Assembly (NCBI RefSeq): GCF_042767895.1
Contig: NC_091553.1
Span: forward strand, 12,964,845 to 12,974,844
Direction: 5' to 3'
Origin: Penaeus vannamei
Lineage: Eukaryota > Arthropoda > Malacostraca > Decapoda > Penaeidae
DNA length: 10,000 nucleotides
Positions 1 to 7,778 of this stretch are shown here, piece after piece. A model generated the notes under the pieces. That model searched no databases, was not told the origin of the DNA, and saw only the letters and a list, made by a program, of their open reading frames with translations. Position numbers and translations under genes: made by a program. Within the stretch, counting starts at the first letter, position 1. Every line of letters starts with the position of its first letter.

Positions 1-576
1 AAAACCAAAATTAACGGCACACTTCGTACATTATTCAACGAGAAACTTCCCGAATGACGTTAGAATTAGACACACAGGCAGCGCACAGACTCTCCTGCAC
101 TCGAACCTACGAAGCATATCACCCCCCAAAAAAAAAATATATATATATATAAAATAATAATAATAATAAAATAAAATAAGTGCAGATTACTACACCTTTT
201 AACACAACTTCATCAACAGATTATTACACAAAGCTAATCATAACTAAAAGATGGCACGCTGGGTACGAAACCACCCCACGCCTCTGCCCCCTACCCCCCC
301 CCCTGAGGCGCCCCCCGTGAGCCAGATCCCATCTTGCGGGGAAAGTGACAAATCCTGAAGTATCGGCACAAGCCCCGCCCGCCCCGCGTGGCTGCGGTCA
401 CCCGACACGCCCTTAATCGGGAAATCTGGCCACCCATCCATACGGCAGCCGGCGATAAATCGGCGGAAAGCGCCGCCAGTTGTGCCGGAGCTCAGATTAC
501 AACAAAGAAGATTAAGTTCATAAATATGTATGGACAAAGGCAAAGACACACATAACATGCGGTTAAGTATATGTAC
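1..576. other. non-coding flank with GC-rich patch
   Basis: No gene is supported here. Bases 1-120 are unique sequence. Bases 122-179 are low complexity: C6, then A10, a short (TA) run at about 137-151 and AAT/AAAT repeats. Bases 250-495 form a GC-rich, CpG-containing patch with a C10 run at 294-303. On the minus strand this patch has one stop-free frame whose residues do not suggest a known family. That frame continues directly into the translated microsatellites to its right, so the length of the open frame is not evidence of coding. The patch could be a fragment of an exon, a small regulatory CpG-rich element, or neither. Confidence 0.7.
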
Positions 577-592
577 GTGTGTGTGTGTGTGT
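577..592. repeat. (GT)8 microsatellite
   Basis: Perfect GT dinucleotide run. It sits just upstream of the much longer GA and TG arrays and is separated from the GA array by a few bases (TTGATA). Confidence 0.95.
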
Positions 593-699
<107 letters not shown>

Positions 700-725
700 C
701 GGGAGAAAGAGCGAGAGCGAGAGCG

Positions 726-837
<112 letters not shown>

Positions 838-911
838 ACACGAACACATATACACATATAAATATACATACATGCATACACACACACACATACACAAACT
901 TGCACATACAT

Positions 912-1073
912 ACACACATACATTATATATCTATACACATATACGTATATAGACATACCTTATTTATATTTATATATATGTGTGTACACACACGTATATA
1001 AATATAAACAAGGTATGTCTATATATGTATATTTTTATGCGTATATGTATGTAGATATATAATGTATGTGTGC
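912..1073. repeat. long quasi-palindrome (inverted repeat)
   Basis: Centre at 985/986 with no spacer. The inner arms 941-985 and 986-1030 match at 41 of 45 positions by hand. They include the non-simple word AGACATACC at 951-959, whose complement GGTATGTCT is at 1012-1020. After an extra block of about 14 bases in the right arm, pairing resumes: 914-945 with 1039-1072, two mismatches over about 30 bases. Beyond that the arms resemble each other more weakly until both reach inverted (TG)n and (AC)n arrays. It could be a genomic cruciform-capable palindrome, a degenerate foldback element, or an inverted-duplication artefact of assembly. Confidence 0.85.
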
Positions 1074-1105
1074 ATATTTACACATAAGTATGTACATATG
1101 TATAA

Positions 1106-1123
1106 ACACACACACACAACACA

Positions 1124-1196
<73 letters not shown>

Positions 1197-1207
1197 ACAC
1201 ACACACA
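1106..1207. repeat. (AC)n microsatellite, perfect core (AC)32
   Basis: The perfect core is 1127-1191 (65 bp). Imperfect AC flanks contain AAC and ATAC interruptions. It mirrors the TG array at 727-835 across the palindrome centre. Confidence 0.96.
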
Positions 1208-1209
1208 TA

Positions 1210-1322
<113 letters not shown>

Positions 1323-1350
1323 AACATGTGTATATATACACATCTGGATA

Positions 1351-1353
1351 TAC

Positions 1354-1415
<62 letters not shown>
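1351..1415. repeat. (TACA)n-(TA)25 compound microsatellite
   Basis: A short TACA array at 1351-1366 passes into a perfect 50-bp AT run at 1366-1415. A G10 homopolymer at 1420-1429 follows at once. Confidence 0.95.
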
Positions 1416-1419
<4 letters not shown>

Positions 1420-1486
1420 GGGGGGGGGGCGGATTAGACTCCATCAGCGCCTGCATCAAGGACATCGCAACCCCCCCCCCCCCCCC
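1420..1486. repeat. G10 ... C16 inverted homopolymer pair
   Basis: G10 lies at 1420-1429 and C16 at 1471-1486, separated by 41 bp of GC-rich unique sequence. The two runs could pair as a GC-only stem of about 10 bp. Their lengths are uncertain because homopolymers of this size are poorly resolved by most sequencing methods. Confidence 0.85.
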
Positions 1487-1891
1487 TCGTCATTTCCATC
1501 CGACACCTGCGTGCGTGGCCGGCCGCTTCCACCTCGCACGCCGTCCTGACTGGGCCTGATCGCCATTCTAACTAGTGGCGAGGAAGAAATGTAATTTCAC
1601 GGCAGGTAAATGGGACTGTGCCCTGACAAATGGCTGCCCCGGGCACAAGGGCGAGGGCTTGGGGGCGAGGGGAGCGGGTCGGTCCGATGGAAGGGAACAC
1701 AGGGATGGGAAGGACGGGCAGGATGGAATGGGGGGAGAGGGGGGGGGTTAGAGAGGGTCTTGGAGGGTGCGGAATCATGGTGAATGCCATACCGTGTACC
1801 TTAAAAGATAACAATAAGGATATAAGGATTTTCCTACACATATCGCACATGCATGCAAAGACCAATTGAAGAAAACCAAGCCTTTTAGTAC
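1487..1891. other. GC-rich and G-rich unique sequence, no gene
   Basis: CpG-containing sequence to about 1690 grades into a G-rich plus strand up to about 1770 and then ordinary AT-balanced sequence. Open frames on both strands are proline/serine/glycine biased and without recognisable motifs, so no gene is called. Confidence 0.6.
1641..1747 (+). other. G-quadruplex motif cluster
   Basis: The clearest motif is at 1649-1678: GGG-CGA-GGG-CTT-GGGGG-CGA-GGGG-AGC-GGG, five G-tracts separated by 3-base loops. More G-tracts follow at 1693-1695, 1702-1704, 1707-1709 and 1716-1718, with G6 at 1730-1735 and G9 at 1739-1747. The motif is seen directly. Folding in the cell is inference. Confidence 0.75.
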
Positions 1892-1945
1892 AAAAAAAGA
1901 AAAAGAAGAAGAAAAAAAAATAAATAAATAAAAATAAATAATAAT
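1892..1945. repeat. A-rich low-complexity tract
   Basis: An A/G-only stretch at 1892-1920 is followed by AAAT-type repeats at 1921-1945. It resembles the decayed poly-A tails of retroposed elements, but no element body was recognised upstream. Confidence 0.8.
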
Positions 1946-2168
1946 TTTTAAAAATCCTTCAGTAAATAAAACGAAAACTGTTCTTGCATATTTACTCTTT
2001 TAAGCACATTCAAAAAACACGATAGGACAGGGGGAGATGAATTCCGCCCGACACCAACTTAAAGTTCAACCTGTTTTCCAACTCAACAGACGTCAATCGC
2101 GGGCGCCTCCTGTTTACGCGTCGCATCGAACCGCCTCGCCGAGTCGTCCGCGAGGCGATAAATCAGGT

Positions 2169-2270
2169 GAGAAGGAGAAGGAGGAAGAGGAGGAAGAGGA
2201 AGGGAAGGAGGAAGAGGAAGAGGAAGGGAAGGAGGAGGAGGAGGAAGAAGAAGAAGAGGAAGATGAAGAA

Positions 2271-2335
<65 letters not shown>

Positions 2336-2355
2336 AGAGGAGGAGGAAGAAGAAG
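2169..2355 (+). repeat. 187-bp homopurine GAA/GAG/GGA tract
   Basis: The plus strand is entirely purine except one T at 2264. It is built from mixed GAA, GAG and GGA triplets. In one frame it reads as a run of more than 60 mostly glutamate codons, inside an ATG-initiated 117-codon frame (2037-2390). The run is interrupted by a few Gly, Lys and Asp codons. Mixed triplets that preserve Glu could hint at a coding acidic tract. However, the same purine bias keeps the other two plus frames open as Arg/Lys-rich runs, so chance is the simpler reading. H-DNA potential is high. Confidence 0.93.
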
Positions 2356-2440
2356 TGTATATGGGTGTTGTGTTCGTATTCATGAGGTAAACAAAGAACA
2401 CCTCCGACTATTTTACGATCATCTTTCTGGGGGCTGTAAA

Positions 2441-2462
2441 GGGGGGAAGGGCAGAGGGTGGG
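2441..2462 (+). other. G-quadruplex motif
   Basis: Four G-tracts lie within 22 bases: G6 at 2441-2446, GGG at 2449-2451, GGG at 2456-2458 and GGG at 2460-2462, with loops of 2, 4 and 1 bases. It sits in a wider G-rich segment (2429-2508). Confidence 0.75.
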
Positions 2463-2546
2463 AACATAGGGTTATGGGGGAACGGAAAGGGGAAGGGCGA
2501 TTTTAGGGAAGCATTGTTCACCAAGTCGATACTGTCTTACAATCAA

Positions 2547-2547
<1 letters not shown>

Positions 2548-2593
<46 letters not shown>

Positions 2594-2660
2594 CACAAAC
2601 ACGCTCACTCACACTCACCCACTCACTCACTCTCTCGCATACACACACACAAACACGCAT
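2548..2660. repeat. (CA)22 with CACT/CA decayed flank
   Basis: The perfect CA run is 2548-2591. An imperfect CACT-type array follows at about 2604-2635, then a second short CA run at 2640-2651. Confidence 0.95.
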
Positions 2661-3225
2661 TGTTAAAAGTTTCTACTTGAACCTTTGTGCTAGGATAGCA
2701 TGAAATACCTGCTATGATCAATGAACTATTAGATTAATAACTGTTTACACATAGATGGGTCCATATGTACAAGTCTAAGGAGTCAATTACTAGTCACACC
2801 AGTCTCCCCTCTTTACCATTTTCCGTGATTCTAGGAGATTCTTCTTTGTATCTTCTTCCTATTGTCAATTAAAATACCATCATAATCAGTGTCAGTGATA
2901 ATAACAACTATCAATATCAATTGCACTAGAAAAAATCCCCGAAAATCCATGAAATAGGAAAATCAGGCGAGGTCACGTATGGCCTATAAGCCGATCCATT
3001 GGTGGCTGGGCGACTGTGGGACCACCTATGTGAACCTAAATTCACAGTGGACTCTGCATGGTCAAGAATACCTAAGTAACATTTTAGTCATAGAATAATT
3101 TTAGCGACATTATACCATTTTTTTTTGTATGTCTTTGCTTCCTTATACGGGATTACATACCATTCTAGACAGGTCTATAGATCAATAAATTTCGAACTAA
3201 ATGAAGCCAAAATAGGAACAGAGTG
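2661..3225. other. AT-rich unique sequence, no gene
   Basis: There are no long frames in either orientation. A small perfect hairpin, TGTGAA/TTCACA with a 6-base loop, lies at 3029-3046. Bases 2975-3055 are less AT-rich than their surroundings and could be part of a dispersed element, but nothing in them was recognised. Confidence 0.6.
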
Positions 3226-3330
3226 ACAAAGAGGGAGAGAGAGAGAGGGAAGGTAAAGGGATAAAGCAGAGTGCGAAGCTGAAAGGAGAGCCACGAGCAA
3301 GACCGAGGAGGAAAGGAGGAGGAACTCGAG
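3226..3330 (+). repeat. purine-rich low-complexity segment
   Basis: The plus strand is dominated by GA and GGA words, including a GA run at 3235-3247 and GGAGGA clusters near 3305-3325. It is imperfect, with scattered pyrimidines. Confidence 0.7.
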
Positions 3331-3720
3331 CCCCAGGAAGTCTAATTTGCGGGGCTTCTCTGGACGCTCCCCGGATCGCCGTCGAGGGAGGTGGCGGCGG
3401 CCCCTTCCTCTCCCTTCGCGACAGGAGAACGACACCCTCCTGTTTTCAGCTCTCCCATGCTCAGCGAACCGACGGGGACGCCCTTGCTTAGGTCGATTTC
3501 CGTTCGTCTTCCTCTCCCTTTTTGTCTTTCTCTGCTCTTTGTCGCGCGATGAGAATTCACCTTCCTCGTCTCGCCAATATTTTTGAAAATGTGAACTTCT
3601 ATTAAGACTCTTTCGGGTACAGGGACGTTCCACAGCAACACTCGGGGAAGTTCCGCCGCATCTGCTTTCAACAAGTCTTGCAACCCGCATTAAACTACCT
3701 CTGTATGCTTTACTCACATT
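3331..3720. other. GC-rich patch, no supportable gene
   Basis: CpG is common from about 3340 to 3550. The longest frame in the window (345 codons, minus strand 4212 to 3175) passes through here, but it also runs through the microsatellite at 3721-3882. It is Arg/Ser/Pro-rich without a recognisable domain. The other strand is open here too, which points to stop-codon depletion by GC content rather than to coding. Confidence 0.6.
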
Positions 3721-3759
3721 TGCATACACGCACACGCACGCATGCACGCGCGTGCGCGT

Positions 3760-3802
<43 letters not shown>

Positions 3803-3882
3803 TACACACACAAATACACACACAAATACACACACACATACATACAAACACACACACACACATACACACGCGCGTGCGCACA
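3721..3882. repeat. CG/AC alternating tract with strong Z-DNA potential
   Basis: Bases 3721-3800 are 80 bp of unbroken alternating pyrimidine-purine, including the CG-rich self-complementary core GCACGCGCGTGC (3744-3755) and a perfect CA array (3763-3800). A second alternating stretch covers 3848-3882 and ends in ACGCGCGTGCGCA (3868-3880). That ending repeats, in direct orientation, the CG-rich motif near 3746. The CG-rich blocks therefore bracket the CA and 12-mer repeats. Confidence 0.93.
3800..3835. repeat. 12-bp minisatellite, 3 copies
   Basis: The unit AAATACACACAC is present three times, with AAATA at 3800, 3812 and 3824. It probably arose by slippage from the adjoining CA array after a point change. 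Confidence 0.92.
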
Positions 3883-4357
3883 ACCTCGAGAGAGACTATG
3901 AAATCGAATAACAAAAAGAAAAGGAACGAAAAGGGGAGAGTCCCTCTCATACGACCCCGAGTGCCACTTGCAAACCTCTTCCGAAGCTCCTTTTGCGTAC
4001 TGCCGCACTGCAACCGCAGTCTCGTTCTCCGCAAGGGAAATGGCCATTGGGTACTCAATACGAGGGCACACACGTACTTGCGTTCTCGTCCGCGCCTTCT
4101 GATCTCCGCTGTTGTTGCAGGGCGAAAGAACACTCGATTTCTCTCTTCTTTCGCGTGAGTAATTAGCGGCACCGTGCTCTCTCTTTTTATATTCTAAGAT
4201 GTCTGCAAACAACCGACACCATCAACAGCAGAATTACTCTTATACTGACTTCACTTATGCTCATGCAATTACATTAAACATAATCCCCGATCCGCATCGC
4301 AGTTACCACCACATTCTCGTATGACAGCATTAGTAAATCGTAGTCATGTTCTCCCAT
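3883..4357. other. unique sequence with GC-rich part, no gene
   Basis: Bases 3940-4120 are moderately GC-rich. An acceptor-like pyrimidine tract ending TTGTTGCAG (to 4120) and a donor-like CGTGAGTA at 4153-4160 bracket a 30-40 bp interval. Without reading-frame support an exon cannot be claimed. Confidence 0.5.
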
Positions 4358-4452
4358 GATAAAAATAAAGCTATTTTTTAACAATTCTCCATTTCCGCGA
4401 ATGACGAGGCAGGCAAAAATAATACACATTCCGCGCCAGTGCTGGTCACCAG

Positions 4453-4482
4453 ATTTTTCGAATGGGACACATCTCGAAAAAT
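4453..4482. other. hairpin in duplication copy A
   Basis: A perfect 9-bp stem pairs ATTTTTCGA (4453-4461) with TCGAAAAAT (4474-4482) around a 12-base loop. Its equivalent in copy B is at 4595-4620. An odd palindrome CTGGTCACCAG lies immediately before it at 4442-4452, overlapping the 18-base insertion specific to copy A. Confidence 0.8.
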
Positions 4483-4594
4483 GAAAATAACAAATAAATA
4501 AAGAGATGTCTGTTACGATAAAAATAAAGCTAATTGTTCGTCCGTTCTAAATTTCTACGAATAACAAAGACATAAAAATAATACACATTCCAGG

Positions 4595-4620
4595 TCTTTC
4601 GAATGAGACATTTCGAAAGA
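4595..4620. other. hairpin in duplication copy B
   Basis: A perfect 9-bp stem pairs TCTTTCGAA (4595-4603) with TTCGAAAGA (4612-4620) around an 8-base loop. Aligned to copy A, the T:A pair 4455:4480 becomes a C:G pair 4596:4619. This change on both sides keeps pairing. Confidence 0.8.
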
Positions 4621-4685
4621 ATAAAAAACATATATAAAAATAATAAAACAAAAATAGAAAATAATAAAAAGAGGTATCAAAACAT

Positions 4686-5534
4686 TCAGACTGTAACGGG
4701 ATCGGTCTCTGCACATTAACTGTACGATATACGCGCGGGCTGCCCAGGGTTCGCGAAGGAAATCCCATTTCAAAAAGCTTCCACAATCATCAAAGCAAAA
4801 TAGAAAGCATCTCCTCGTGGGAAAACAGAAAAAGGAACAACATCCGAAACAGATTAAACACAAAGAGTTATTTGCATGCAGTTGCAGCCGTCGTGCGATA
4901 TCCTGCAATCCAAATATATCTATTTTCATTGAGGGAAATTTGAGCTAATCAATGCAAGAGCGGGCCTCCATCGCTGCCATGATTACTCACATGAAAGTGT
5001 TTATCTACACTCTTCACTACTCGAGCTCATCAGGCCGGATGCTACACCGCGAGTTACTCAAAAATACGTTAGCATTCTCAATGCACTGTATCTGAATATC
5101 AAATTTCCGTTCACTTTAATTCTCTGTAAAATAGCCATGTATAATTTTATGAGACTCCATGTTTATCTCTATCAATACTGATATTTACACATTTATCATG
5201 TATTTCTAACCGTATATATTAATTGATACATGCTAACTAGAAATACAGTTTCATTTCTGAATAAATCTTCAAATAAAATTACTTTTTTGTGGATATATTC
5301 AGCGACCCAACATACCTGACCCATACAGACAGTTGTACCTTTATTATGAAAGCTAAAAAAATACACCAAAAGTAATCCTGGCGATATGGATATATAAAAC
5401 TACAAGGAAATCAACCCAAGCAAAACTCAAATCAAAACACAGCCAAATAACTACTACGAACCCGAGAGAAGATTAGTTGAAGAAAAAAAAAGAGACAAAA
5501 TTCTTTTTCTCTCCACCTTTCCCTCTACCCCTTA
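4686..5534. other. AT-rich unique sequence, no gene
   Basis: There are no long credible frames. An inverted repeat TGTATTTCTA (5199-5208) / TAGAAATACA (5238-5247) encloses a competing CATGTAT (5198-5204) / ATACATG (5226-5232) pair. A TATA-box-like TATATAAAA is at 5391-5399 without a convincing initiator downstream. Bases 5480-5534 become pyrimidine-rich. Confidence 0.6.
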
Positions 5535-5546
5535 CCCCCCCCCCCC
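5535..5546. repeat. C12 homopolymer
   Basis: A run of 12 C in a pyrimidine-rich segment. Its exact length is uncertain for sequencing reasons. Confidence 0.85.
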
Positions 5547-5848
5547 ATCCCAGCTTCCCCGTGGAACAGAAATATGGGTGGGCGCTCTCACTCGATCATC
5601 AGCCGACAACGCGACAAACACAACAGAGCCCGGAGCGGTGGGAGGGAACCCGTGTCAGGGAGAAAAACAGCTGATTCGCTCGATTGCCCCCATCTCCATG
5701 CTCGCCCAGGGGTGGCGCTGCTGCTCCTCGTCGACGGCACGGGAGGAACTTTTATTCAATTACTATAGAATCCAGGGGCTGGTGTGAAGGCCAAGGTGTT
5801 CCCGCGTTCTCTCTGTTCTCTTATTCCGTTCCGGCCTGTATGTTTTTT
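5547..5848. other. GC-rich patch, no supportable gene
   Basis: Three overlapping plus-strand frames of 60-70 codons are open through 5570-5790, which is a GC effect and not a coding signature. A CTCF-core-like word GGGTGGCGCT lies at 5711-5720 with its left neighbours. This is a motif resemblance only. Confidence 0.55.
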
Positions 5849-6024
5849 TTTGTTGTTATCAGTTAATTCCATTGTTGTTGTTATCAATTAATTTCAGTGT
5901 TGCTGTTATCAATTAATTTCATTGTTGCTGTTATCAGTTAATTTTATTGTTGTTATTGAATATGTTAATTTCATTGTTGTTGTTATCGGTTATTTTGATT
6001 GTTATCATCATCATTATCATTGTT
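5849..6024. repeat. 25-bp minisatellite, about 6 degenerate units
   Basis: TTATC anchors occur at 5856, 5881, 5906 and 5931, exactly 25 bp apart. Irregular units follow, with anchors at 5983, 6002 and 6014 and an altered TTATT at 5953. The unit reads TTATCARTTAATTTC followed by ATTGTTGYTG. It begins beside a T9 run (5843-5851). The downstream end fades into TCATCATTATCATTG. The repeated unit combines a GATA-type core (TTATC), a homeodomain-type core (TTAATT) and a SOX-type core (ATTGTT). Confidence 0.9.
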
Positions 6025-6338
6025 ACTGTTATTGCTATTATTCACAATCCTTATCAACAATCTTCATAGTGGAATGAGGCCATGAAACCGATCGGGAGTT
6101 TCCTTCATGAAACAAAGGTGAAATAAGCACGAGGCACCAACTGTACATTGGTCCCTCGGAGATCATGAATCGATCCCTTGTTCCTAAAGCAGACGCCCAG
6201 GAGACTTCCTAACAACATTACGAAAATAATATATGATGCTCTATACATCGGGGTGATTCCTTAACCTCGGGCAATATCATTTAATCATTAAGGTAGGCAC
6301 CCAAATCCCAAGAGAGAGGAGAGCGTTATATGGGTCTC

Positions 6339-6341
<3 letters not shown>
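6025..6341. other. unique sequence with one hairpin, no gene
   Basis: Sequence is mixed in composition with no long frame. The only structured element seen is the stem-loop at 6130-6158, listed separately. Confidence 0.6.
6130..6158. other. 11-bp stem-loop
   Basis: CGAGGCACCAA (6130-6140) pairs with TTGGTCCCTCG (6148-6158) in 10 of 11 positions, with a single C-C mismatch, around the 7-base loop CTGTACA. It is GC-balanced and not derived from a microsatellite. No tRNA- or snRNA-like context surrounds it. Confidence 0.75.
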
Positions 6342-6435
<94 letters not shown>

Positions 6436-6489
6436 ACGCACACGCACACGCACACGCACACGTACACGCACACGCACACGCACACGCAC
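6342..6489. repeat. (AC)42 plus (CACACG)11, 148-bp Z-DNA candidate
   Basis: A perfect AC array at 6342-6425 passes into eleven CACACG hexamers at 6421-6486, the eighth being TACACG. The whole span is unbroken alternating purine-pyrimidine, because every change is a transition that keeps the alternation. In translation it gives Thr-His and Ala-His runs, which are not protein. Confidence 0.96.
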
Positions 6490-6716
6490 CATTTTCTCCC
6501 TCTTTCTCTATTTCTCTACTCTTTATCCCTTTTCATCCTCAACCTGTCTCTCTCTCGCGTACGCTCTTTTTTACTTTCTTTCTCCCTTTCACCTGTTCTA
6601 TCTCCCTTTATCCTCCTCTCTTTCTCCTTTTTTTTCTCTCTCTCCTCTCTTTCACCTTTCCTCTCTCCCTCTCTCCTTCTCTCTTTCACCGCTTCTCTTT
6701 CCCTTTCTCCCCGCAT
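6490..6716. repeat. polypyrimidine tract
   Basis: The plus strand is dominated by CT, CCT and TTC words, with scattered purines and a small CG-containing interruption near 6556-6564. It joins the Z-type AC/CACACG array directly on its left and a GC-rich patch on its right. Confidence 0.85.
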
Positions 6717-7100
6717 CCCGGGACACAACTAAAGCGCCAGGCGAGGCCCGAGAAGGCGAGGGCCAGAATCGAGGGCTCGAGGCGAGAGGAGACGGAGGCC
6801 GCCAGACACGAAAGTGACCTTGGGGGGACGATGGAAGACGCGGGGGCAGAGGGACTGAAAGAGGGCACAGACAGGTGGAGGGGGGGGGGGAGGCAGGGGA
6901 GGAGGTAGGAGGCACGCTTGGACACCAATGCCCCCGACTGGCGCAAATTAAGATTGAGGAGGCCGGCAGGGACACGGGGTTTGCGGCCCGTCGGGAGAGA
7001 CTACTCGAGGCGGGCGGCTGAGCTCGTCTTGTAGGGAGAGGCGCCGTGGCAAGGGAGACGCCGGCCACCAGACGGCGCAAATGGTCACGGATAATACGGG
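6717..7100. other. GC- and G-rich patch, no supportable gene
   Basis: It contains G11 at 6880-6890 and many GGG words at 6820-6915, so plus-strand quadruplexes are possible. A 172-codon minus-strand frame (7170 to 6652) starts with a hydrophobic stretch and becomes Pro/Ser-rich. It runs out into the translated polypyrimidine tract and carries no family motif. A donor-like CGGGTAAGA sits at 7098-7106 on the plus strand, with no frame evidence for an exon. Confidence 0.55.
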
Positions 7101-7740
7101 TAAGAAGAGAAGAAAACGAAAGGCGGAGAAATACGAGGAATAACAACAAAATACAAGATGAGCTGCGCAAGTATCAGGTAACGGAACTAGGACAAGGGCA
7201 AAAAATATGGTTAAATAAGAATAAACCTCGTAGGTCACATATCAATCCGATGAATCAGTGAAAAGGCTTGATTCAGATGACACGTCGCCTCGAAGCCTAT
7301 TCCCGACGTGCTCAATGGACTGTAATGACGTTAGCATATACATTCGTGTGGGATAACCTGCTATGAAAATAGATCTAGATATATCTGAGAATATCGTTGG
7401 AGATTTAGACTAATCCATCTTCTGATTTGTCTATGAAAATTCTCTGGGTAATTCTGACTCTTCAGTATCGACTATAAGAAAACTGCAAGTTGTGGCAACT
7501 GATTCAAATGACATGACAAAATATGTTAAACCGTGTAGTACACTGAATACTCATTAAAGCTTAAAGACATTCATTTTACATTAATAAAATGCATCTTTTA
7601 CGAGGGTCCACATGACTCATGGTGTAACTCAGATTGTAACAAAACAACGAGGAAGATAGAGAGAAAAAAAGAAAAAGAAAACGGACAACAAAAATGAAAT
7701 GAAAAGTTATCTCTGGGCCGCCATAGCCAATTATAATCAT
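7101..7740. other. AT-rich unique sequence, no gene
   Basis: The segment is purine-rich at the left end and A-rich at 7651-7705 (GAAAAAAAGAAAAAG type). No frame of note and no recognisable element were seen between. Confidence 0.65.
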
Positions 7741-7745
7741 CTCCG

Positions 7746-7778
7746 CCCACTACCCACCTCCCCCCTCATCCCCTCCCC
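7746..7778 (-). other. minus-strand G-quadruplex / i-motif candidate
   Basis: Five C-tracts on the plus strand: CCC 7746-7748, CCC 7753-7755, C6 7760-7765, C4 7770-7773 and C4 7775-7778, with loops of 4, 4, 4 and 1 bases. The minus strand therefore carries a canonical quadruplex motif. Confidence 0.75.

Larger units (their letters stand above)
4358..4685. repeat. diverged tandem duplication, about 159-bp unit, two copies
   Basis: Copy A is about 4358-4516 and copy B about 4517-4685. Both begin GATAAAAATAAAGCTA (4358 and 4517) and share AAAAATAATACACATTCC at 4415-4432 and 4574-4591, so the offset is exactly 159. Copy A has an extra 18 bases at 4433-4450, which reduces the offset to 141 in the hairpin part. 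Many of the differences between copies are transitions. Similarity may begin slightly upstream, with ATGTTCTCCCAT versus ATGTCTGTTAC. Both copies end in A-rich sequence with an AAGAG(A/G) word. No coding frame is shared. This may be an old satellite dimer or part of a non-autonomous element. Confidence 0.85.

Noticed and set aside
98..110. tRNA B-box-like word on the minus strand (GGTTCGAGTGC)
   Set aside because: The flanking bases cannot form a T-arm, and no A box or acceptor stem lies at the right distance.
2972..3046. A-box-like TGGCCTATAAG suggesting a tRNA-derived SINE
   Set aside because: There is no B box downstream, no poly-A or simple tail at the right place, and no flanking duplication was seen.
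3175..4212. 345-codon minus-strand open frame, the longest in the window
   Set aside because: It passes straight through the CA/CG microsatellite, giving Cys-Val runs. It is Arg/Ser-rich elsewhere, has no domain or motif, and overlaps open frames on the other strand.
5391..5399. TATA-box-like TATATAAAA
   Set aside because: No good initiator about 30 bp downstream and no gene follows. Such words are common in AT-rich DNA.
5704..5720. CTCF-core-like word
   Set aside because: It matches only the right half of the consensus. It is too short to separate from chance in GC-rich sequence.
6652..7170. 172-codon minus-strand frame with a hydrophobic, signal-peptide-like start
   Set aside because: The rest is Pro/Ser/Arg-rich from a G-rich patch and runs into the translated polypyrimidine tract. 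No conserved cysteine pattern or family motif was found.
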